A stretch of DNA of 64,000 bases from an uncultured Lachnospiraceae bacterium (GTDB lineage Bacteria > Bacillota > Clostridia > Lachnospirales > Lachnospiraceae). The notes below the pieces were generated by a model. The model ran no database searches, had not been told where the DNA came from, and worked only from the letters and a program-made list of their open reading frames with translations. The translations under genes and the position numbers were made by a program. The stretch covers positions 7,984 to 71,983 of the forward strand of contig CAJTPM010000008.1 of assembly GCA_910578085.1 (NCBI GenBank), written 5' to 3'. Shown here in pieces: positions 1 to 7,543 of the stretch; positions within the stretch are counted from its first letter, which is position 1; each line of letters starts with the position of its first letter.

Positions 1-178
1 GGCCGGAAATGTAAGCTTGGACAAAATGTGCTGAAGAGGTATCTGCGGAACTGGAACAGCAGATACCAGAGAAGCGCATAGCTTCATTTACGGACGGAGC
101 TCTTTACCGGCCGGAAATGTAAGCTTGGACAAAATGTGCTGAAGAGGTATCTGCGGAACTGGAATAGGAGGATGTGAT
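1..178 (+). repeat. Repeated leader element, double copy, upstream of the activase gene
   Basis: Two identical 56-bp units (1-56 and 109-164) flank a spacer and lead directly into the ribosome binding site AGGAGG (166-171) of the next gene. The first unit forms a perfect hairpin, GGTATCTGC (38-46) with GCAGATACC (59-67), whose loop holds GGAACTGGAA. A second hairpin, GAAGC/GCTTC, sits at 71-85. The second unit repeats GGTATCTGC at 146-154, so it could compete for the same 3' strand. Related copies lie at 2337-2430 and 63045-63175. The element starts at or before the window edge, so its left end is unknown. I do not recognise it as a named RNA family. Confidence 0.75.
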
Positions 179-973
179 ATGAAATATTATGGCGGATGTG
201 ATTCCGGAAGTACTTATACAAAATGTGTGATCATTGATGAGAATGGTAAGATGGCGGCCCATGTGACGCTGCGCAGCCGTATCAACTCCGTGCTCAGCGC
301 GCAGGATGCACTGGATCAGGCAGTGGCGCAGGTGCCGGAATTAAGCAGTGCAAAGGATCTTTCGTACCTGGTGGGCACAGGTTATGGGCGAAATAAGGTA
401 CCCTTTGCGGATGAGAATATCTCGGAGATCAGCTGTCATGCTATGGGAGTGCATGTGGCGGATCCGAAAGTGAGAGCGATCATCGATATCGGCGGGCAGG
501 ATGTCAAGGGAATCTCCGTGGATACGGACGGAACGGTGCTCAATTTTGCTATGAATGACAGATGCGCGGCCGGCACAGGGCGGTTTTTCGAGGCGATGGC
601 TAGGGCCTTTGAGATGGAACTGGGAGAATTTTCCAAACTGTCCCTGCAGGCGAAGAATGTGATCCCGATTACATCCCAATGTACTGTGTTTGCGGAATCC
701 GAGGTCATTTCGCTGGTGGGGGAGGGCAAACCCATGGAGGAGATCGCCGCGGGAATCGAGCTGTCCGTAGCCAAGAGATGCTTTGTGATGTCGAAGAAGG
801 CGGGGGCAGTGGATCAGATCACGCTCACCGGGGGTTGTGCCAAGAACGAGGGGCTAAAGGACGCTATTGAGAAAGTGCTGAAACTGAAGGTCATCGATCT
901 GCCCATCGATCCGCAGCTGATGGGGGCATTAGGGGCTGCTGAGTTTGCAAGACAGAAAGGGGGAAAACAGTGA
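179..973 (+). CDS. Acyl-CoA dehydratase activase (BadF/HgdC-type ATPase)
   Basis: 264-residue ASKHA-fold ATPase of the family that activates 2-hydroxyacyl-CoA dehydratases and benzoyl-CoA reductases by ATP-driven single-electron transfer from a [4Fe-4S] cluster shared by a homodimer. The phosphate-binding motif DSGSTYTK is at residues 8-15, DIGGQD at 103-108 and TGGCAKN at 217-223. Candidate cluster ligands are Cys129 (in NDRCAAGTGRF) and Cys168 (in TSQCTVFAESE), the spacing expected for HgdC. Start chosen at ATG 179, seven bases after AGGAGG. No dehydratase subunits are adjacent; the neighbours are an acetyl-CoA-synthase-like protein, an Fe-S oxidoreductase and HypA, so its partner may not be a dehydratase. 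Its stop overlaps the next start (TGATG). Confidence 0.9.
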   Translation: MKYYGGCDSGSTYTKCVIIDENGKMAAHVTLRSRINSVLSAQDALDQAVAQVPELSSAKDLSYLVGTGYGRNKVPFADENISEISCHAMGVHVADPKVRAIIDIGGQDVKGISVDTDGTVLNFAMNDRCAAGTGRFFEAMARAFEMELGEFSKLSLQAKNVIPITSQCTVFAESEVISLVGEGKPMEEIAAGIELSVAKRCFVMSKKAGAVDQITLTGGCAKNEGLKDAIEKVLKLKVIDLPIDPQLMGALGAAEFARQKGGKQ

Positions 974-1140
974 TGGGGATCGTTCTTCGCGTGATCGGGA
1001 TCCTGGCGGGCGTATTTGCCGCCCTGTTTGTGCTTTCGTTTCTCGTATACTTTTTTAATCTGGACATGAAGCTGACATCTGCGCTTGCACCTTTCTTTGA
1101 AAAGCATTATGATAAGATAGACAGGGATAAACATCTGTAG
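973..1140 (+). CDS. Small single-span membrane protein
   Basis: 55-residue ORF beginning inside the stop codon of the activase gene (TGATG), a sign of translational coupling. Residues 4-29 are strongly hydrophobic and should form one membrane helix; the tail is charged and ends KIDRDKHL. I recognise no family. Its tight coupling makes it a likely real gene; a membrane anchor or small subunit for the activase module is possible but unsupported by any motif. Confidence 0.6.
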   Translation: MGIVLRVIGILAGVFAALFVLSFLVYFFNLDMKLTSALAPFFEKHYDKIDRDKHL

Positions 1141-1274
1141 GGGCGGCTCTGGCCTGAGGGAACAGGTGAAAAGCCTTGGAACAGGCAGGCGGAAGAGGCG
1201 AGAAGCTCTGGAACAGGGTACAGCCGGACAGGTAAGTAAAGTTCCGGAATAAGGTCGGACCGGGATAAAAGAAG

Positions 1275-1991
1275 ATGAAACTGTACGATGAGATCGTAAA
1301 AAAATTTAAGAATCTTCTGGAGACAGAGGAGAGCATGGATCTGCCCCTGGGGGAGACGCCGTGGCCCGAGGTGTCTGACAGGAGCATGATTTTAAGGAGC
1401 GAGACGGCGTACGAGCTGGGCGGAGAAAATCTTGCGGCTGTCGGTTGTACGGTCATCACGGCGGATAAAACGTTGGTGCCGCAGGATAGAGTGACGCTCC
1501 TTGGCAGGGATCTTTTGCAGATCAGCACAGATGTGCCTTACGCCCGGATCGCGCTTGTGCGGGTGCGGGAGGATACTCTGGGGGAAGGGCAGGCGTTATA
1601 TCAGGCCATCCGCGGTCTGGAATACACCAGGTATCATTTTTACCCGGAGGGGTTTATGATGCGGGTGTCCGCCGCCAGACAGAAGGAGACGGTTCGTATC
1701 GGAAAAGATGCCCTGAAAAAAGGGCTTGATTTCGCAAAGACAGGAAACCGGATGATTTCTGCTTTTCACAGGAATGCTGCGGTGGAGGCGGTTCATATTT
1801 ATTATGTAACAGCACAGGAATTTGACTATCAGAAATTAGAGCGGCTGGCAGACGAAGCGGAGAAAATCACGAAGACCATCGATCATATGTTACAGAATGC
1901 AGTCATGGACTGCGGCGCCTGCAGCCTGCAGAAAGTCTGCGACGAGGTGGAGGGACTGCGGGAGCTGCATTTTGGGGGGCGGAGAACCTGA
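1275..1991 (+). CDS. Acetyl-CoA synthase (CdhC/AcsB)-like protein
   Basis: 238 residues. The central stretch RIGKDALKKGLDFAKTGN (about 141-158), the following region and a C-terminal cysteine motif (Cys213, Cys216, Cys222, then DEVEGLRELH) resemble the C-terminal part of the acetyl-CoA synthase/decarbonylase beta subunit. In that enzyme a C-x2-C-x8-C motif contributes to the Ni-Fe-S A-cluster; here the spacing is C-x2-C-x5-C. The protein is far shorter than bacterial AcsB and lacks its N-terminal domains. Catalysis is therefore uncertain; metal or Fe-S binding is likelier than full acetyl-CoA synthesis. An upstream activase, a downstream ferredoxin/flavin oxidoreductase and HypA support a metal-redox role. 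No CO dehydrogenase or corrinoid protein genes are visible. Confidence 0.5.
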   Translation: MKLYDEIVKKFKNLLETEESMDLPLGETPWPEVSDRSMILRSETAYELGGENLAAVGCTVITADKTLVPQDRVTLLGRDLLQISTDVPYARIALVRVREDTLGEGQALYQAIRGLEYTRYHFYPEGFMMRVSAARQKETVRIGKDALKKGLDFAKTGNRMISAFHRNAAVEAVHIYYVTAQEFDYQKLERLADEAEKITKTIDHMLQNAVMDCGACSLQKVCDEVEGLRELHFGGRRT

Positions 1992-2079
1992 AAATGGCAG
2001 AGAGATCCGGAACATTGGAATTGATCGTGAGGAATCCGATCCCTGATGCTGTAGCGGCAGTCTGCCGTAGAGAATAGAT

Positions 2080-2313
2080 ATGGTAATTGAAATAGAATAT
2101 TACAAAGGCGATACATTACTGTATGGCGGAAAATGTTCCTTTGCGGAATTTCAGGAGCAGGTGAACACGGTAGAGAAACTGTATGACAGAAAAGAAGATA
2201 ATTTTGTGCCGCTGCTATGCAGGATGTATGGCTGGACGGTAACGACAGAGAAAGTTGAACCGCAATACATATATGACAGAGATGTCATTAAGTGTATTAA
2301 TTTAATAAAGTAA
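2080..2313 (+). CDS. Hypothetical protein
   Basis: 77-residue ORF starting MVIEIEYYKGD, with alternating strand-like and helical stretches, no signal peptide and no membrane segment. It lies between the acetyl-CoA-synthase-like gene and the leader of the large oxidoreductase gene. I recognise no family. The acidic, well-mixed composition and position in a co-directional run favour a real gene; the ribosome binding site is weak. Confidence 0.5.
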   Translation: MVIEIEYYKGDTLLYGGKCSFAEFQEQVNTVEKLYDRKEDNFVPLLCRMYGWTVTTEKVEPQYIYDRDVIKCINLIK

Positions 2314-2336
2314 AGAAAAACAGCAGGAGCCCGTAC

Positions 2337-2430
2337 AGCGCACAGTTTCCTTTACGGATAGTGCATAGCAGCGGCCGGAAATGTAAGCTTGGTTGAAGTG
2401 TGCTGGAATGGGGCGAATGCGGAACTGGAA
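2337..2430 (+). repeat. Repeated leader element, copy upstream of the oxidoreductase gene
   Basis: Third locus of the dispersed leader. AGCGCACAGTTTC and TTTACGGA at 2337-2358 correspond to the hairpin and spacer of the copy at 71-95; GGCCGGAAATGTAAGCTTGG starts at 2373; TGCGGAACTGGAAT ends near 2431 and is followed by the AGGAGG-type ribosome binding site at 2438-2444. The first hairpin is only partly preserved here (GCAGGAGCCC against GGGCGAATGC, with a three-base internal loop). Confidence 0.65.
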
Positions 2431-2452
2431 TTGGAACAGGAGGAGAACAGGA

Positions 2453-5263
2453 ATGGCATTTGATATGGAGCAGTACAACAGATGGCCGGCGAATCACAAA
2501 CATGACAAGGAGCCCAGCAAGAAGATCATTGCGCTGGGGAAGAAGATCACGGATGTGGCGGCTCACATGATCGGCGGGGTGAAGGTGGAGGATCCCGAGT
2601 ACTGGGGGCTTGCGGAGATCATCACCGAGGAGATGGCGGAAGTGGGGCTCGCCATGAAAAAGAGGACGCCCTACACTTTTGCGGAACTGTGTAAATTGAA
2701 TAACATCGATAAAAGCGGCGAGGAAAAATTTCAGAAGCTTTTGGATGAGATGAGTTACATAGGGCTGCTGGAGTATGATTACGGTTATCACTATGATCAC
2801 AACGGACGCACCGCACCGCAGTCTGAACGTCGGTATATCCTGCCCATGTTTGTGCCCGGTTCGGCGGAGCTTTTCAATATGGAAGAACTGCCTGACGGCA
2901 GCAACCCGAGGTTGCGGGATCACCCGGACGTGGCGTCCTTCTTCGAGCGCATGACCTTTATCCCCCTGGCGGGGATCACCCAGATGGTGCCGCCCGGCGG
3001 CGCGGGGATCGGCATGCATGTCATCCCGGTGGAGAAGGCCATCTCCATGGAGAATCAGTCTGTGGATCTGGAACATATTTCCTACTGGCTGAAAAAATAT
3101 GAGGGCCACATCGGCGTGGGGCGCTGCTCCTGCCGTGCTTCCAGAAAGGTTCTGGGGGAAGGCGTAGCGGACGACGATTACGGCTGGTGTATCGGGGTGG
3201 GTGATTTTGCGGACTACTGCCGTGAGACAGGAAAGGGCCACGACATCACTTACGATGAGGCTATGGCGATCTTACAGAGAGCGGAAGAGAACGGTTTTGT
3301 GCATCAGATCACCAATATCGACGGGGAGAATAAGATTTTCGGCATCTGCAACTGCAATGTGAATATCTGTAACGCACTGCGGACTTCTCAGCTTTTCAAT
3401 ACGCCGAATATGTCCCGGTCCGCCTATGTGGCCCATGTGGATAAGGAAAAATGCGTGGCCTGCGGACGCTGCGTGGAGTATTGTCCTGCGGGCGCGGTAA
3501 AACTCGGGCAGAAGCTCTGCACAAAGGACGGCAAAGAGGTGCAGTATCCGAAGCAGGAGCTGCCGGACAATGTAAAATGGACAAAAGATAAATGGGATCC
3601 GGATTACCGTGACAATAACCGGATCAACAGTCACAAGGCAGGGACATCGCCCTGTAAGGCGGCCTGTCCGGCACATATCGCCGTGCAGGGGTATCTGAAA
3701 AAGGCGGCCCAGGGACAGTATCAAGAAGCCCTGGCGCTGATCAAAAAGCAGAATCCCTTCCCGGCAGTCTGCGGACGGATCTGCAACAGGCGCTGTGAGG
3801 AAGCATGTACCAGAGGCACCATCGACGAGGCGGTTGCTATTGATGCGGTCAAGAAGTTTATTGCAGACCGGGATCTGAAAGCGGAAACCAGATATATTCC
3901 GCCTGTGGTAATTCCGGCCAGCATCCATATGGACCATTTCCCGGAGAAGATCGCCATCATCGGCGGCGGTCCGGCGGGTCTTTCCGCTGCCTTTTATCTG
4001 GCGGAAAAAGGGTATAGCCCCACCGTTTTTGAGAAGAGTGAGAAACCCGGCGGTATGCTGCAGTACGGGATCCCTTCCTATAAGCTGGAGAAAGACGTCA
4101 TCGAGGCGGAGATCAACGTGATGCGGCAAATGGGTGTGGAGATAAAGACCGGCGTAGAGGTCGGAAAAGATGTCACACTGAATGAACTGCGTGAACAGGG
4201 TTATAAAGCGTTTTATCTTGCCATCGGCTGCAGCGCGGGCAGAAGACCGGGCGTGCCCGGCGACGACGCAGACGGGACGTTTACAGCCATCGATTATCTG
4301 CATGACGCAAATCTGGGGGATATGTCCTATACAGGGAAGGTTGTGGTGATCGGCGGCGGCAACGTGGCGATCGACGCGGCGAGAGTGAGTGCGAGAAGCG
4401 GCGCTTCGGAAGTATCCATGTTCAGTCTGGAGTCGGGGAAAGAGATGCCGGCGTCCGACGTGGAAGTTTATGAGGCCGGAGAAGACGGCGTAAAGATCGA
4501 GAACGGCTGGGGGCCGAAGGAAGTGCTGACGCAGGATGGAAAAGTGACGGGGATCGTGCTGAAAAAGTGTACATCCGTTTTCAATGCGGAAGGAAAATTT
4601 GCGCCGGTTTACAATGAGGAAGAGACGATCACAGTGGACTGTGAGCGCGTGATTTTTGCCATCGGTCAGAGGACCGTATGGGGGAATCTGCTGGAAGGCG
4701 AGAAAGTAGAGTTTAGGGGACCGGCCATTGTGGCGGATAAGCTCACCTACCAGACCGGCCAGCCGGATATCTTTGTGGGCGGCGACGTCTACACCGGACC
4801 GAAGTTTGCCATCGATGCGATCGCTGCGGGGCATTACGCGGCGGAATCACTGCACCGCTATGTGCATGGGGCGCATATGACCATCGGGCGGAACCACTGG
4901 GAGTTTAATGAGCTTGACAAGGATAATATTCGGGTGGAGAGCTACGACAATTCTTCCAGACAGATCGAGGGCGTGGATCCGGCAGTGGAGGCGAAGTCCT
5001 TCAGGGATGCGCATAAGACGCTGACGGAAGAGCAGGTGAAGATCGAGACGGCAAGGTGTCTCGGGTGCGGTGCGACGATCGTGGATGAGAATAAGTGCAT
5101 CGGCTGTGGCGTATGTACGACAAAATGTGAGTTTGACGCGATTACGCTGCATCGCGACAGACCGGAGTGCACGAGGATGGTGACGGCGGAGGATAAGTTT
5201 AAGGAGATCATTCCTTATCAGTTGAAGCGGGCGGCGAGGATTGTGACGCATAAAAAGAGTTGA
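2453..5263 (+). CDS. Ferredoxin-domain / GltD-like NAD(P)-dependent oxidoreductase
   Basis: 936-residue multidomain redox protein. Order: an N-terminal cysteine-containing region (about 1-330, including a CSCR motif), a ferredoxin motif CVACGRCVEYC near 334-344, a glutamate-synthase small-subunit type Fe-S helical domain (CKAACPAH, then CGRICNRRCEEAC), an FAD-binding GGGPAGLSAA near 500, an NAD(P)-binding GGGNVAIDAA near 630, and a C-terminal pair of Fe-S motifs (CLGCGA, CIGCGVCTTKC) near 869-892. It should pass electrons between NAD(P)H and ferredoxin-type clusters. The start at 2453 is chosen because the ATG follows AGGAGG; an upstream in-frame start would translate the repeated leader. Function beyond electron transfer is inference; context suggests supplying electrons to the activase. 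Confidence 0.85.
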   Translation: MAFDMEQYNRWPANHKHDKEPSKKIIALGKKITDVAAHMIGGVKVEDPEYWGLAEIITEEMAEVGLAMKKRTPYTFAELCKLNNIDKSGEEKFQKLLDEMSYIGLLEYDYGYHYDHNGRTAPQSERRYILPMFVPGSAELFNMEELPDGSNPRLRDHPDVASFFERMTFIPLAGITQMVPPGGAGIGMHVIPVEKAISMENQSVDLEHISYWLKKYEGHIGVGRCSCRASRKVLGEGVADDDYGWCIGVGDFADYCRETGKGHDITYDEAMAILQRAEENGFVHQITNIDGENKIFGICNCNVNICNALRTSQLFNTPNMSRSAYVAHVDKEKCVACGRCVEYCPAGAVKLGQKLCTKDGKEVQYPKQELPDNVKWTKDKWDPDYRDNNRINSHKAGTSPCKAACPAHIAVQGYLKKAAQGQYQEALALIKKQNPFPAVCGRICNRRCEEACTRGTIDEAVAIDAVKKFIADRDLKAETRYIPPVVIPASIHMDHFPEKIAIIGGGPAGLSAAFYLAEKGYSPTVFEKSEKPGGMLQYGIPSYKLEKDVIEAEINVMRQMGVEIKTGVEVGKDVTLNELREQGYKAFYLAIGCSAGRRPGVPGDDADGTFTAIDYLHDANLGDMSYTGKVVVIGGGNVAIDAARVSARSGASEVSMFSLESGKEMPASDVEVYEAGEDGVKIENGWGPKEVLTQDGKVTGIVLKKCTSVFNAEGKFAPVYNEEETITVDCERVIFAIGQRTVWGNLLEGEKVEFRGPAIVADKLTYQTGQPDIFVGGDVYTGPKFAIDAIAAGHYAAESLHRYVHGAHMTIGRNHWEFNELDKDNIRVESYDNSSRQIEGVDPAVEAKSFRDAHKTLTEEQVKIETARCLGCGATIVDENKCIGCGVCTTKCEFDAITLHRDRPECTRMVTAEDKFKEIIPYQLKRAARIVTHKKS

Positions 5264-5764
5264 GAAATTGCAGTGCCGGGGGTAAAGGGGGATATGGTGG
5301 TCGGCAGATTGCCGGGAATGTATTCCTCTTTGCTCCGGGCTTCGGATCTAAGTGCTTCTAAATGTTCCGGGAAAGGGTATTGCGTGCGGACGCAACCGCC
5401 CGCTATGCGCCATCCATGGCGCAAACCGGGCTTTCGCCGGCATCCGTGCCGTCGAATTGCTGGGGATCCGCGGAACATTAAGAAGCACTAAGATCCTGCG
5501 CAGTCGCAATTCGGAATACATTCCCGGCAATCTGCCAGAGGCGGTATTGGCAACCTTTACAGGGGGATTGAGTTGCGATAGTATCCCAATGGAAAAGCTG
5601 CCGGCAATTTGCCAGGGGCGGTATTGGCAGCCTTTACAGGGGGGAGATTAAGTTGCGATAGTATCCCAACGGAAAAACTGCTAGCAATCTGTATTGGAAG
5701 TTCTTATAAGGCGGGATTAAGTTGGTTTGGCGGCTTCGGCAGGAGAGGGGAGTAAAAGAGTGCC
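5264..5764. repeat. Gene-free 500-bp gap: large inverted repeat plus tandem 77-80 bp repeats
   Basis: Two structures fill this gap. An imperfect inverted repeat spans 5303-5536: its outer 24-bp arms (5303-5326 and 5513-5536) are perfectly complementary, and an inner 26-bp pair (5345-5370 and 5471-5496) has two mismatches; the centre holds smaller palindromes, for example TGCGCCATCCATGGCGCA at 5406-5423. Directly to the right lie two tandem units (5524-5600, 77 bp; 5601-5680, 80 bp) and a shortened third (5681-5725). ORFs called here are by-products of the repeats. The arrangement suits a non-autonomous mobile hairpin element or a structured RNA; I see no transposase. Confidence 0.7.
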
Positions 5765-6109
5765 ATGCATGAGTTGGGTGTTGTATTTTATGTTGTGAAA
5801 GATGTGAAGCAGGTGGCGGAGGAGAACGCTGTGGAGAAGATCGCTTCGGTGACGCTGCAGATCGGGGAAGTGACGGGAATCATCCATGAGTATCTGGTCG
5901 ATTGCTGGAACTGGGCCAGAAAAAAGGAGCCCGTCATGGAGGAAGCGGAGCTTGTGATTGAACAGATCGATGCGGTGACATTCTGCGAGGACTGTAAGAA
6001 GGAGTACCCAACGGTGCAGTACGCGAAAGTCTGCCCCTACTGCGGCAGCGAGCACACCTATCTGGTCCGGGGGGATGAGTTTCTGATTAAGGAGATCGGG
6101 GTGTATTAG
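5765..6109 (+). CDS. hypA: Hydrogenase/urease nickel incorporation protein HypA
   Basis: 114 residues, the normal HypA length, beginning Met-His-Glu, the conserved N-terminal nickel-binding motif (His2). A zinc-ribbon is formed by Cys74, Cys77, Cys90 and Cys93 (FCEDC and VCPYC). HypA delivers nickel, usually with HypB, to NiFe hydrogenase or other nickel enzymes. No hydrogenase, urease or hypB gene is in the window; the only candidate nickel client nearby is the acetyl-CoA-synthase-like protein at 1275-1991. A hairpin terminator follows at 6129-6152. Confidence 0.88.
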   Translation: MHELGVVFYVVKDVKQVAEENAVEKIASVTLQIGEVTGIIHEYLVDCWNWARKKEPVMEEAELVIEQIDAVTFCEDCKKEYPTVQYAKVCPYCGSEHTYLVRGDEFLIKEIGVY

Positions 6110-6128
6110 CGGTTTTGGGAAACAAGGA

Positions 6129-6152
6129 AGAGTGCGTACAGCACTCTTTTTT
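6129..6152 (+). terminator. Rho-independent terminator after hypA
   Basis: Perfect stem AGAGTGC/GCACTCT with a five-base loop, followed by a run of T. It separates the redox module from the two-component system downstream. Confidence 0.85.
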
Positions 6153-6207
6153 CTGCGCAGGCTGCGAAAAGATGAAGTTTTCCTGCCTGGTCACGGAGGA
6201 GTAGAGT

Positions 6208-7512
6208 ATGATTTATATTGTGGATAATATATTGAATTATCTGATATATCTGTTTATCATTCGTTTTGGATTCAGGTTAAGTCCGAGAAAAAATAAATTT
6301 TTTATTGGGGCGTCTATGGCGGTGATGTTGTCAGCAGGTGTTTATAATGCATATTCTGATACAAATTCTCCGATTGTCTATATTGTCTGGAGTGTATTGT
6401 CGATCAGTCTGTTTTTTGAGGATCGTTTGGGGCATCTGGCCGTATTGAGTGCTGCGCTCATGTATTTCACCGGGATCATGGATACATTCAGCGTCATGCT
6501 GATACAGGTTGTGCTGGTAGGGGGAGGGATTTCCGACACGGATATTACGTGGTGGATGGAACCAGCCTATCTGCTGTCGTTTTTGATTTATCTTCTGATC
6601 TATTTATATCTTCTGAAAAAGAATGAGGTATATCTGTGCGATATAGAACTTAAGTACCGGATAGCGGTTTTGGTGCAGGGCAGTATTTTTCAGATGTTCT
6701 ATAATTTTGTTTTTATTTTCTTCAACGAGAATCATGAAAGGTATGGTCAGGATGCATATGTCGTATTTTTTGTCAGTATAGTGGGTGCGGTTTACTCGGT
6801 TTTTCTCACTCTCGGATTTGCTGTAAAAAATAATCTGATGGAAAAGCAGAACAGAGAACTCCAGTCTTTTATGCGGATGCAGAAGCAGCAGTACGATTAC
6901 CAGCTGCAGCAATCGACGGCTGTGCGGCGTTTTAAACATGATCTGGCGAATCATATCGCCGTTCTCAGAGAACTGATGAATCAGAAGAAGACGGAGGCAG
7001 CCGGAGAGTATATAGATACGATCTGGAAGATGCAGGCGGAATTTGACGGAAAAGTCCATACAGGGGACAGTTTTCTCGATGTTATTTTGAACTATTATCG
7101 GTATCTGGCGACAAAGGAAGCTATAGAGTTTTCCGTGTCGGGAAAGCTGAAAGAGGAAGTGCCTCTCGAGATGTTTGACATGACAACGCTGATGGGAAAT
7201 ATATTGCAGAACGCTGTGGAAGCGGCGGCAAAGGCGTCTGTTCCGAGGATCCGGATTGAGCTGATAGAGCATAAAAGGGAAATTTTTATTGTTGTAACCA
7301 ACAGTACGGCAGAAAAAATAAAAATAGGAAAAGACTTTTTTATGACTTCAAAAAGTGATAAAGTGAATCATGGCTTCGGACTGAAAAATGTGATTGCCGT
7401 AGTGGAGAAGTATCACGGAGAATACTATATGGAGTCCGTGACGGAGAACGGGGAGGCATTGTTTCAGGTCAGTATTGGCGTTCCGAAAGCAGAGAATAGA
7501 AAAAGACTGTGA
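6208..7512 (+). CDS. AgrC-like sensor histidine kinase (GHKL ATPase)
   Basis: 434 residues. About six hydrophobic segments fill residues 1-205, then a coiled linker leads into the kinase core. The phospho-acceptor is His244 in RRFKHDLANH, the pattern of AgrC/ComD-type kinases. The ATP-binding N box is NILQNAVEAA (331-340) and the G box GFGLKN (379-384). Such kinases sense extracellular peptides through the membrane domain and pass phosphate to a LytTR regulator, which is the next gene. No peptide precursor or AgrB-type protease gene is visible nearby, so the signal is unknown. Confidence 0.88.
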   Translation: MIYIVDNILNYLIYLFIIRFGFRLSPRKNKFFIGASMAVMLSAGVYNAYSDTNSPIVYIVWSVLSISLFFEDRLGHLAVLSAALMYFTGIMDTFSVMLIQVVLVGGGISDTDITWWMEPAYLLSFLIYLLIYLYLLKKNEVYLCDIELKYRIAVLVQGSIFQMFYNFVFIFFNENHERYGQDAYVVFFVSIVGAVYSVFLTLGFAVKNNLMEKQNRELQSFMRMQKQQYDYQLQQSTAVRRFKHDLANHIAVLRELMNQKKTEAAGEYIDTIWKMQAEFDGKVHTGDSFLDVILNYYRYLATKEAIEFSVSGKLKEEVPLEMFDMTTLMGNILQNAVEAAAKASVPRIRIELIEHKREIFIVVTNSTAEKIKIGKDFFMTSKSDKVNHGFGLKNVIAVVEKYHGEYYMESVTENGEALFQVSIGVPKAENRKRL

Positions 7513-7543
7513 TGCCCGCCGGAGTGGGCAAAGAGGTACAGAC

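Noticed and set aside
5273..5651. Short ORFs inside the 5.3-5.7 kb repeats
   Set aside because: They arise from the palindrome and tandem units, occur on both strands and lack ribosome binding sites.
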